Assembly: GCA_003512805.1 (NCBI GenBank)
Contig: DOOK01000352.1
Location: forward strand, 1-5,143
Direction: 5' to 3'
Length of the DNA: 5,143 nt
From: Erwinia sp.
GTDB taxonomy: Bacteria; Pseudomonadota; Gammaproteobacteria; Enterobacterales; Enterobacteriaceae
In this document: piece by piece, positions 1-5,143 of the stretch
Numbering within the stretch: position 1 is the stretch's first letter
Layout: each line of letters opens with the position of its first letter
Made by a program: the position numbers and the translations under genes
Notes under the pieces: model-generated
What the model was told of the DNA's origin: nothing
Seen by the model: only the letters and a program-made list of their open reading frames with translations
Database searches by the model: none

Positions 1-534
1 ATCGCCACGCCTATCCAGATGGTGAAAGCGATGGCCACGCTAATCAATAACGGGCGAGTTATTCAGCCTCACCTGATGTATGAGGAAAAACAGGGTAAAA
101 ACGTCAGCCTCTGGCAGCCGACGTTGCCCGCACAGCAGGTCGGCGACCCCAATTCACCGTATTGGGGGATCGTGCGCCGCGCCATGTTCGGCATGGCTAA
201 CGCACCTAACGGCACCGGCTATAAATATTTCCATACCGCACCTTACGGCATAGCGGCAAAAAGCGGCACCTCGCAGGTATTCGGCCTGAAGCAGAACCAG
301 ATCTATAATGCCAAAATGATCCCGATCCGCCTGCGCGACCATATTTTCTATACTGCTTTTGCGCCGTTTGATAAGCCTAAAGTCGCTATAGCATTGATTC
401 TGGAAAATGGCGGGATTAACGGCGTTACCGCCGCTCCGCTGGTGAGAAATATTCTTGACCATATCTTTCTGCCGCCTGACGTCAAACCAATGGCGCCTAC
501 CGCCGATCCGCAAAGCAATGTGACTGCACAGTAG
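1..534 (+). CDS. mrdA: Penicillin-binding protein 2 (MrdA type), C-terminal 177 residues; likely a second PBP2
   Basis: This is the end of a class B penicillin-binding protein. In this family PBP2 is the inner-membrane transpeptidase that cross-links peptidoglycan during cell elongation, working with the RodA glycosyltransferase. Frame 1 is open from the left edge to a TAG stop. The third transpeptidase motif KSGT lies at 259-270 and is followed by SQVFG. PBP2, unlike many PBPs, has KSG where others have KTG. The stretches RLRDH, TAFAP and LILENGG and the tail ILDHIFL follow the order I remember from E. coli PBP2. The SxxK and SxN motifs lie outside the window. The acidic/proline-rich tail of E. 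coli PBP2 is replaced by a different short tail ending NVTAQ. The next gene is not rodA and the sequence differs noticeably from housekeeping MrdA, so I infer a paralogue, comparable to the second PBP2 of Salmonella. Family assignment is very secure; paralogue status is moderate. Confidence 0.9.
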   Translation: MATPIQMVKAMATLINNGRVIQPHLMYEEKQGKNVSLWQPTLPAQQVGDPNSPYWGIVRRAMFGMANAPNGTGYKYFHTAPYGIAAKSGTSQVFGLKQNQIYNAKMIPIRLRDHIFYTAFAPFDKPKVAIALILENGGINGVTAAPLVRNILDHIFLPPDVKPMAPTADPQSNVTAQ

Positions 535-544
535 CCTGAACGAC

Positions 545-583
545 GGTGCCGACGCCATACCCTAAGCTGCGGGGGTCGGCACC
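545..583. repeat. Inverted repeat / hairpin downstream of the PBP2 gene
   Basis: GGTGCCGAC at 545-553 is exactly complementary to GTCGGCACC at 575-583, with a 21-nt interior. Two further C-G pairs can form inside after a G-G mismatch. It starts 11 nt after the PBP2 stop, where a terminator would be expected, but no T-run follows, so it is not a standard intrinsic terminator. It could act as a 3'-end stabilising hairpin. The rest of the gap (584-825) shows only weak short repeats and no convincing gene. Confidence 0.5.
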
Positions 584-766
584 ATGTTATGCGCCTGTCA
601 TCCCGGCCGATTAACATTTACCCGGCCATCACTTCCTCTGGTTATCCCTCGCACGGCAGAAGGATCCCCCTAGCGCCGGGTACAGTCTGCCGCCTTTCGC
701 AGCACTTCTGCTGAAGGCAGAGAGCCGGAATGCATGACGTCATACCGGCTAAGCGCAGCTCCATGC

Positions 767-798
767 TTGACAGCCTCTGCTGCTCGCCAGAAGATAGT
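767..798 (+). promoter_or_regulatory. Weak candidate promoter for the Rdx-family gene
   Basis: TTGACA at 767-772 matches the -35 consensus exactly. The best -10 candidate, GATAGT at 793-798, matches four of six positions but sits 20 nt away, longer than the preferred 16-18. A T8 run (804-811) lies between it and the ATG. If used, transcription would begin around 804-806, downstream of the ATG at 730, which would favour the start at 826. This rests on consensus matching only. Confidence 0.25.
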
Positions 799-825
799 GC
801 TCCTTTTTTTTGCCGGACTACGCTA

Positions 826-1101
826 ATGACCTCGCCTGCCATCACTATTCACTACTGTTCCCAATGCAACTGGCTGCTACGCGCAGGCTGGATGGCGCAG
901 GAGCTGCTGCATACTTTCGGTACCGATTTAGCTTCGGTTACGCTGGTACCGGGTACGGGCGGCATTTATCAAATCGCCGTTGACGGCCATCTGTTGTGGG
1001 ATCGTAAAGTGGATGACGGTTTCCCGGAAGTGAAAGAACTGAAGCAGCGCGTACGAAACTACTGCTTTCCTGAACGTGATTTAGGCCATACAGACAGATA
1101 A
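826..1101 (+). CDS. Rdx (SelT/SelW/SelH) family protein, cysteine form, 91 aa
   Basis: This is a small thioredoxin-like fold protein of the Rdx family. Eukaryotic members often carry selenocysteine in a CxxU motif; here the motif is ordinary cysteine, CSQC at residues 11-14. The family is thought to act in thiol redox chemistry, but the substrate of the bacterial members is not established. Other family signatures are the strand-loop PGTGGIYQI (42-50), LLWDRK (56-61) and GFPE (65-68), followed by a C-terminal helix starting near KELKQRV. There is no signal peptide or membrane segment, so it should be cytosolic. The frame is open back to an ATG at 730, which would add 32 residues (MHDVIPAKR...) unlike anything in the family. 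I chose 826 because it places the CxxC near residue 11, as is usual. Neither start has a clear Shine-Dalgarno. It appears to be a single-gene unit between PBP2 and the efflux gene. Confidence 0.85.
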   Translation: MTSPAITIHYCSQCNWLLRAGWMAQELLHTFGTDLASVTLVPGTGGIYQIAVDGHLLWDRKVDDGFPEVKELKQRVRNYCFPERDLGHTDR

Positions 1102-1104
1102 TCA

Positions 1105-1210
1105 GCCGGACAAAGCCTCACGCTCTGCTGCTTTTACAGGCCGCCCACGCGGCCATACTGCCCGGCTTGTTTATGCCTGCCGCGACGCGGTAAACTCAGC
1201 GTTGTCCGGC
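1105..1210. other. Intergenic region able to fold into a branched (three-way-like) structure
   Basis: An outer 9-bp perfect inverted repeat, GCCGGACAA (1105-1113) with TTGTCCGGC (1202-1210), encloses nested complementarity. GCTG (1127-1130) can pair with CAGC (1197-1200), and TTTAC (1133-1137) with GTAAA (1190-1194). Inside lie two local hairpins: GGCCGC/GCGGCC around a 4-nt loop (1139-1154) and CCGC/GCGG around GAC (1180-1190, which competes for base 1190). The structure begins 4 nt after the Rdx-family stop and ends 99 nt before the MFS start. It could be a 3'-end/terminator structure, an attenuator in the MFS leader, or a small structured RNA. The first hairpin is followed by only a loose T-rich stretch (CTTGTTTA), so calling it a terminator would be weak. 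No folding energy was computed. Confidence 0.4.
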
Positions 1211-1309
1211 GGCGCACTGTTAGCCGGTGATAATCCCTTACCTGCCCTGCCCTCATCGTCCCCGTCACGCGTTGTGCACAGGTTTTAGCCTCTCTTATTA
1301 AGACTTTTT

Positions 1310-2527
1310 ATGACTATTGAAAACCCGACCTCCCCTGCGGCTCGCGCCGTCGGCCCGCTGCTGTTTGCTCTGGCCCTGGGCGCCTTCGCCATTGGCCTGA
1401 GCGAATTCGTCATCATGGGCCTGCTGCCGCAGGTTAGCGAGGCCATGCATGTCAGCCTGGCCGAAGGCAGCCGCTTTATCAGCTACTACGCACTGGGCGT
1501 GGTGATCGGTGCGCCGCTCTTTTCCCTCAGTACCGCGCGCCTGAGCCGCAGGCATCAGCTGATGATTTTTATCACGCTGTTTTTAGGGGGCAACGTCAGC
1601 AGCATGCTGGCGAACAACGCCCATGCGCTGGTGATTTCCCGTTTTCTCAGCGGTCTGCCACACGGTGCTTTTTTGGGCGTGGCGGCTTTGGCGGCCGCTT
1701 CGCTGGTAGAAGAGAACCGGCGCGGCCAGGCCGTAGGTAAAGTGATGCTTGGCCTGACGCTGGCGTCACTGCTGGGAAATCCGGCGGCGACGCTGCTGGG
1801 CGAACATCTGGACTGGCGCTGGGCCTTCGCCTGCGTATCGCTCCTGTCGCTGGCCGACGCGCTGCTGATTTTCAAACTTTTTCCGCAACGGGATGAGGAA
1901 GCTCAAAGCTCGCCGCTGAAAGAGATCCGCGGGCTGGCAAACAGCCATATCTGGCTAACGCTGGGCATTGCGGCTATTGGCTTTGGCGGTATGTTTGCTG
2001 TGATCAGCTATATTACGCCGATCCTGACTCTGGCCGCGCATCTTTCCACGCTCTGGCTACCGGTAGTGTTGTTTGCTTTTGGGTTGGGCATGGTGCTGGG
2101 CAATTTGGCTGGCGGTAAGCTGGCCGACCGAAAAATCATGCTTTCTATTTTTTGCATTCTGGCCTGGAGCGTGCTGGTGCTCTCTCTGTTCCCATGGATG
2201 ATTTCCTCCGTCAGTGTTCTGGTGCTGGGCGCCTTCCTGATTGGCACCAATCTGGCGCTGTGCGCCCCGCTACAGGTGCGCCTGATGCAGGTAGCCGGAA
2301 AAGCACAAACGCTCGCCGCGACGCTGAATCACTCCGCTTTTAATATCGCGAATGCACTGGGTGCGTTCCTGGGCGCGTGGGTGGTGCAACAGGGTTATTC
2401 GATGACCCAGACCGCGCGCTATGGCGCTATTTTACCGCTGATGGGAATGGTGATTTTCGCTTTCGCCTTGCTGAAGGAAATGGCCGACCGTAAGAAAAGC
2501 GCGACTGCCGTTATCGAGCAGGTTTAA
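1310..2527 (+). CDS. MFS efflux transporter, DHA1 family, AraJ/YdhP-like, 405 aa
   Basis: This is an inner-membrane major facilitator superfamily protein, predicted to export small molecules (drugs, sugars or metabolites) by proton antiport; the substrate is unknown. About twelve hydrophobic segments fill the length, which is normal for the family. Helix 1 holds GLSEFVIMGLLP (29-40), typical of the AraJ/YdhP/SotB group. A motif-A-like loop, GAPLFSLSTARLSRRH (67-82), follows helix 2 and its second-half counterpart is GGKLADRK (268-275). Motif B contains R111 (SRFLSGLPHGAF), and the motif-C region LGNPAATLLGEHLDWRW (155-171) closely resembles E. coli YdhP. A charged central loop (about 190-213) separates the two halves. 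The first ATG (1310) places helix 1 correctly; a short AAGA lies ahead but no strong Shine-Dalgarno. A possible -10 GATAAT is at 1229-1234 with only a distant -35 (TTGTCC at 1202). It is followed by a hairpin at 2541, so it seems to be transcribed alone. Confidence 0.9.
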   Translation: MTIENPTSPAARAVGPLLFALALGAFAIGLSEFVIMGLLPQVSEAMHVSLAEGSRFISYYALGVVIGAPLFSLSTARLSRRHQLMIFITLFLGGNVSSMLANNAHALVISRFLSGLPHGAFLGVAALAAASLVEENRRGQAVGKVMLGLTLASLLGNPAATLLGEHLDWRWAFACVSLLSLADALLIFKLFPQRDEEAQSSPLKEIRGLANSHIWLTLGIAAIGFGGMFAVISYITPILTLAAHLSTLWLPVVLFAFGLGMVLGNLAGGKLADRKIMLSIFCILAWSVLVLSLFPWMISSVSVLVLGAFLIGTNLALCAPLQVRLMQVAGKAQTLAATLNHSAFNIANALGAFLGAWVVQQGYSMTQTARYGAILPLMGMVIFAFALLKEMADRKKSATAVIEQV

Positions 2528-2540
2528 AGAACCCTATACT

Positions 2541-2580
2541 GCGCCCGGCTTTTTCTGCCTGTCCGGGCGCGCTCTGCTTT
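2541..2580 (+). terminator. Probable terminator hairpin after the MFS gene
   Basis: GCGCCCGG (2541-2548) is exactly complementary to CCGGGCGC (2563-2570), with a 14-nt loop rich in T. The stem starts 13 nt after the MFS stop codon, the usual place for an intrinsic terminator. The downstream run (GCTCTGCTTT) is only weakly T-rich, so termination efficiency is uncertain. On the opposite strand no T-run follows the stem, so it is unlikely to be bidirectional. Confidence 0.6.
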
Positions 2581-2631
2581 AAGTAAGCAGCGGACATTTG
2601 ACTCGCCACAGGTCATGCGGGTAATTATAAA

Positions 2632-3246
2632 TTATTGATAATAAATGTTTTTAAATTCAACGGAGGGTACGGTCGCTCAAGCCATGCCAATGCCTGCCGT
2701 TATAAAACATTTCGATGTCATCAAAACGTCGCTGCGGGCTTCTTTCCGCTTTCCGTAGATCTTTTTCTTTATACGTTCGCATTTAAGTAGATGAAAAAGA
2801 GTTCTGCTACTGCGTTGTCGTAAGCGTTACCGTAAAGACTGATGCGGCCTTCCAGGCCGGGTGATGTCAGAAAAGATTGCCCCCTCTTTATCTGAGTGAA
2901 TCAGCAGCTGTTCTTGAGCATTACGCCGCCACACGGCTATCAGCCCCTTCCAGAACACTGTCTTTGGTCATCCGGGAAGGCATTGATCGGCCAGTAAATT
3001 TTCGGAAAGACAGAACACCCCTTGCCAGATCCCTCCTTCGTGGGTACGAAAGCAGGCTGTGTCCGTAACCCAACGCTCATCGGATGCGGGCAGAGTAAAC
3101 TGCCGCTGGAGCCGGTTTGATATCACGATACTGGTTTCGCCTTTATGTACCTGCTGGCTCAGGTATCCACCCTGAAACTTTATTCCATCACGCTCCATCA
3201 GCCACCGGACCCGGCCAGCCCCGTAACGTTGCCTGCTATCACACAA
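2632..3246 (-). pseudogene. Decayed IS3-family transposase (OrfB, DDE/rve integrase domain)
   Basis: Read on the minus strand, fragments of an IS3-type OrfB transposase appear in the correct order but in changing frames. SRQRYGA then RVRWLMERDGIK (3240-3180) are followed by NRLQRQF and DERWVTD, with the first catalytic Asp at 3061-3063, then RTHEGG. A frame change gives GRSMPSRMTKDSVLEG (from roughly 2995 downwards), and another gives WRRNAQ...LLIHSD, with the second Asp at 2890-2892. A third gives GLEGRISLYGNAYDNAVAE, with the catalytic Glu at 2802-2804. Then come HLLKCERIKKKIYG, DDIEMFYN and finally PSVEFKNIYYQ, ending at a TAA at 2632-2634. Intact family members encode this as one domain of about 270 residues. 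Here there are several frameshifts, an apparent internal deletion between YGA and RVRWLM, and a D-E spacing shorter than the usual 35 residues. OrfA and clear terminal inverted repeats were not found. Similar but less certain coding traces continue to about 3317. It cannot make an active transposase. Confidence 0.88.
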
Positions 3247-3340
3247 GAAACCGTCCGGATGGATAACAGGGCAGGCGTGAAACAGGTCTGTTCAACCGAC
3301 GGTATGCTTATTCCTGTCCGGCAGTGAACTATCACCCTGA

Positions 3341-3369
3341 TTGACAAGCTTCCGGAGGATACGTATAAA
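3341..3369 (+). promoter_or_regulatory. Near-consensus sigma-70 promoter of the ABC uptake operon
   Basis: TTGACA (3341-3346, exact -35 consensus) and TATAAA (3364-3369, five of six for the -10) are separated by exactly 17 nt, the optimal spacing. Transcription would begin near 3375-3377, giving a leader of about 145 nt before the ATG at 3522. The palindrome ATACGTAT (3359-3366) overlaps the -10. The promoter lies at the edge of the insertion-sequence remnant and points into the uptake genes. Its position directly before a Fur-like site supports it beyond consensus matching alone. Confidence 0.75.
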
Positions 3370-3379
3370 ACTGACCGAT

Positions 3380-3398
3380 AATAATGATTTTCATTTGC
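3380..3398 (+). promoter_or_regulatory. Fur box (predicted iron-responsive operator)
   Basis: AATAATGATTTTCATTTGC matches 14 of 19 positions of the classical Fur consensus GATAATGATAATCATTATC, including the central AATGAT and TCATT half-site cores. It begins about 4 nt after the predicted transcription start, so bound Fe-Fur would block RNA polymerase or promoter clearance. This is the expected arrangement for an iron-uptake operon repressed when iron is sufficient. The call is by eye; no matrix score was computed. Confidence 0.7.
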
Positions 3399-3521
3399 AT
3401 CGGACTCCTTTCTCCCTACTGCTGCTGTTTTCCGGCGCGTTCAGGAAAGCGCAATACCGATCAAACTCTGACAATCCTTCATCGCCAGCTGGCTCATTCG
3501 AAGCTGAAAACAGGTCGTATC

Positions 3522-4529
3522 ATGAAAATGCTGAAAACTGCTGTCACCCTCTTTGCCCTTGCTCTGGGATGTGCCACTTCCGCTTTTGCTACCCCATATC
3601 CGCTGACGCTCGAAAATTGCGGTCAGAAAATGACCTTTACACAGGCGCCCCATCGGGCGGTTGCGCTGGGGCAGAACACCGCAGAAATCATGCTGCTTTT
3701 GGGGCTGGAGGACAAGCTTGCCGCCACCGCCTTCTGGCCAACCCGGGTTCTGCCTGCACTCGAAAAACAGAACGCCCGGGTAAAATTATTGACCGTTGAA
3801 ATCCCTACGCTGGAATCCATATTGGCGGTTAACCCGGACTTTGTCGCAGCCCAGCTTCCCCTGCTGCTTGGCCCGGACAGCAAGGTGGCAAAGCGTGAGG
3901 ACTTTTCCTCGCTTGGGATAAACAGCTATCTCTCCCCGGCTATGTGCGCCACGAAGAAAAACACCGGTGACATTTACGGCAGTCGTGACACGCTCTGGAA
4001 CATGGATCTGCTTTATAAAGAAATTGCCGATATAGCCGCCATTTTTAACGTTCAGGACCGCGGAGAAAAACTCATTGCCGATTACAAAAACCGTGAAGCA
4101 GTCCTGCGCAAAAGGTTTGCAGGCCGTAGCAGCACACCTTCGTTCGTTTTCTGGTTCTCCAGCACGTCGCCCTCTTCTGATGCCTACGTGGGAGGAAAAA
4201 ACAGCGCCTCCGGATTCATCGCCAGCTTGCTGGGCGGTCACAACGCCATCACCTCCGCCACCGAATGGCCAACGGTCAGCTGGGAAAGCATAATTGCCGC
4301 CAATCCTGATGTGATAGTGGTATCCAGCCTGGACCGTAACCGATGGGTGCTGGATAAGGCCGAAGAAAAAATCAAATTTCTCAAAAGCGACCCCGTGGTC
4401 AGCCAGCTTGAAGCGGTCAAAAAAGGACACGTCTTCATCATGGATGGCCAGGCGATGAACCCAACCGTGCGGACCCTTCCCGGCGCGGAGCAGGTGGCAG
4501 AACAGATGGAAAAATCAGGGCTTAAGTGA
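3522..4529 (+). CDS. Periplasmic substrate-binding protein of an iron-siderophore/cobalamin-type ABC transporter, 335 aa
   Basis: This is a class III (FecB/FhuD/BtuF-like) binding protein that captures a metal chelate in the periplasm and passes it to a FecCD-type permease; the exact ligand is not determinable here. A signal peptide runs from MKMLK through a hydrophobic core to ATSAFA, with likely cleavage after residue 23. LALGC (13-17) is a poor lipobox, so a soluble protein is favoured. The mature N-terminus has the pattern PLTLENCGQKMTF and then VALGQNTAEIMLLLGLEDKLAATA (47-70), typical of the first lobe. NPDFVAA (104-110) and NPDVIVV (261-267) are the paired lobe signatures, and EWPTVSWE (248-255) is characteristic of the second lobe. 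C33 and C142 are the only cysteines expected after cleavage and could form a disulfide. The frame is open upstream to an ATG at 3384, but that ATG lies inside the Fur site, lacks a ribosome site and would bury the signal peptide. Only a weak AGG (3512-3514) precedes the chosen start. Confidence 0.9.
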   Translation: MKMLKTAVTLFALALGCATSAFATPYPLTLENCGQKMTFTQAPHRAVALGQNTAEIMLLLGLEDKLAATAFWPTRVLPALEKQNARVKLLTVEIPTLESILAVNPDFVAAQLPLLLGPDSKVAKREDFSSLGINSYLSPAMCATKKNTGDIYGSRDTLWNMDLLYKEIADIAAIFNVQDRGEKLIADYKNREAVLRKRFAGRSSTPSFVFWFSSTSPSSDAYVGGKNSASGFIASLLGGHNAITSATEWPTVSWESIIAANPDVIVVSSLDRNRWVLDKAEEKIKFLKSDPVVSQLEAVKKGHVFIMDGQAMNPTVRTLPGAEQVAEQMEKSGLK

Positions 4530-5143
4530 TGTCGTCAGGAAGATTAACGTCAAAACTCATCAGGCGAGCTGTCCTGACGCTGGCTTCACTGTTGCTGCTG
4601 TTACTCATGACCGGCTTTGCCGTGGGCGTGGGCGAGCTTTCCATTCCGTTGCAGACCACTTTTTACGCTATCGGTAACAAGTTGGGCCTGACGGCGGTTC
4701 CGCTGAGCCGCATTCATGAAACGGTCATCTGGGATTTCCGGTTGAGCCGCGCATTGGTGGCTGCCTGTAGCGGCGCGGGACTGGCCGTCTGCGGCGTGGT
4801 GCTGCAGTGCCTGTTAAAGAATGCACTTGCTGAGCCGTATGTGCTTGGTGTCTCGGCGGGCGCTTCTACCGGTGCGGTGTCCGTGGTGGTACTGGGTCTG
4901 GGGACGGGAGCAGTGTCGCTGTCCGCGGGTGCTTTTTCGGGTGCATTTGCTGCCTTTGCCTTTGTCGCCCTGCTCACCAATGGCGCCAGGGGCGGCAGTG
5001 AACGAACCATTCTGGCGGGCGTAGCCGCCTCACAGCTGTTCAACGCCGTTACCGCCTATATCATCAGCACCTCAGCCAATGCCCAGCAGGCCAGGGACGT
5101 CATGTTCTGGCTGCTGGGCAGCTTCAGTGGCGTGCGCTGGCCT
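4529..5143 (+). CDS. FecCD-family ABC transporter permease, N-terminal 205 residues (runs off the right edge)
   Basis: This is the inner-membrane permease that partners the preceding binding protein; family members form a dimer of about ten helices per subunit and are roughly 330-350 residues long, so about 60% is visible. The ATG overlaps the upstream stop by one base (TGATG), implying translational coupling and one operon. After a basic start (MSSGRLTSKLIRR) a strong hydrophobic helix covers about 14-34. The family hallmark follows: FRLSRALVAACSGAGLAVCG (70-89), then LLKNALAEPYVLGVSAGAS (95-113), corresponding to the usual RxPR...QxxxRNPLAxPxxLGxxxGA. Note that the usual P in RxPR is S here (RLSR) and the usual NPLA is NALA. 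ILAGVAASQLFNAV (161-174) and FWLLGSFSGVRW (193-204) are further typical segments. An ATPase gene is expected next. Confidence 0.92.
   Translation, partial: MSSGRLTSKLIRRAVLTLASLLLLLLMTGFAVGVGELSIPLQTTFYAIGNKLGLTAVPLSRIHETVIWDFRLSRALVAACSGAGLAVCGVVLQCLLKNALAEPYVLGVSAGASTGAVSVVVLGLGTGAVSLSAGAFSGAFAAFAFVALLTNGARGGSERTILAGVAASQLFNAVTAYIISTSANAQQARDVMFWLLGSFSGVRWP

Noticed and set aside
154..617. Two minus-strand open frames opposite the PBP2 end
   Set aside because: They are shadows of the PBP2 reading frame; the translations are arginine/cysteine-rich without recognisable motifs.
654..692. Inverted repeat CGGCAGA / TCTGCCG
   Set aside because: Seven pairs across a 25-nt loop with no T-run is within what GC-rich DNA gives by chance.
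1272..1301. Promoter TTGTGC - TATTAA just before the MFS gene
   Set aside because: Only three of six and four of six matches, and transcription would start within about 3 nt of the ATG, which leaves no leader.
2877..3068. 63-codon plus-strand open frame within the transposase remnant
   Set aside because: It is the antisense of recognisable transposase codons (WRRNAQ, RTHEGG) and has no independent support.
3384..3521. N-terminal extension of the binding protein from the ATG at 3384
   Set aside because: The ATG lies inside the Fur-like site and about 8 nt after the predicted transcript start, has no ribosome-binding site, and would place a 46-residue cysteine-rich stretch ahead of a good signal peptide.
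3399..3521. Riboswitch, for example cobalamin, in the leader of the uptake operon
   Set aside because: I looked for the conserved B12-box type sequence and did not find it; the leader shows no strong stem set, and the Fur-like site already gives a plausible control.
3341..3799. Open frame beginning with TTG at 3341
   Set aside because: The TTG is the -35 box, the frame overlaps the binding-protein gene out of phase, and the product resembles no family.
3786..4430. 214-codon open frame on the minus strand opposite the binding-protein gene
   Set aside because: It is an antisense shadow of a clearly real gene, with a composition lacking domain-like pattern and no promoter or ribosome site.
4714..5043. 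109-codon minus-strand open frame opposite the permease
   Set aside because: It is an Ala/Pro/Thr-rich antisense shadow of a FecCD permease.

Overview
The window looks like chromosomal DNA of an enterobacterium (Enterobacterales). I favour the Erwiniaceae side (Pantoea/Erwinia-like), but that is an impression from protein similarity and not a measured placement. All intact genes lie on the + strand. Both ends are cut inside genes.

Layout. Positions 1-534 hold the C-terminal end of an MrdA-type penicillin-binding protein 2, including its KSGT active-site motif. It is not followed by rodA, which suggests a second PBP2 rather than the housekeeping copy. After 291 nt without a convincing gene, which include a strong hairpin, comes a 91-residue Rdx (SelT/SelW/SelH) family protein with a CxxC motif (826-1101). 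A roughly 200-nt gap follows that can fold into a branched structure. Next is a 405-residue, 12-helix MFS efflux protein of the AraJ/YdhP type (1310-2527), ending at a GC-rich hairpin. From 2632 to about 3246 the minus strand carries a decayed IS3-family transposase. Its catalytic D, D and E can all still be read, but in different frames. From 3341 a near-consensus sigma-70 promoter, with a Fur-box-like site immediately after it, drives an iron-siderophore/cobalamin-type ABC uptake operon. The operon begins with a periplasmic binding protein (3522-4529) and a FecCD-family permease (4529 to the right edge, incomplete).

How the parts relate. The left half is a run of apparently independent housekeeping or accessory genes: cell-wall synthesis, a redox-type protein and an efflux pump. 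The right half is an iron-regulated uptake locus next to insertion-sequence debris, which fits acquisition or rearrangement at that boundary. An ATPase and probably an outer-membrane TonB-dependent receptor would be expected just beyond the window.

I did not find a previously undescribed defence or mobile system. The most useful non-obvious signals are the promoter/Fur-site arrangement, the PBP2 without rodA, the foldable intergenic region at 1105-1210, and the reconstructable transposase fossil.
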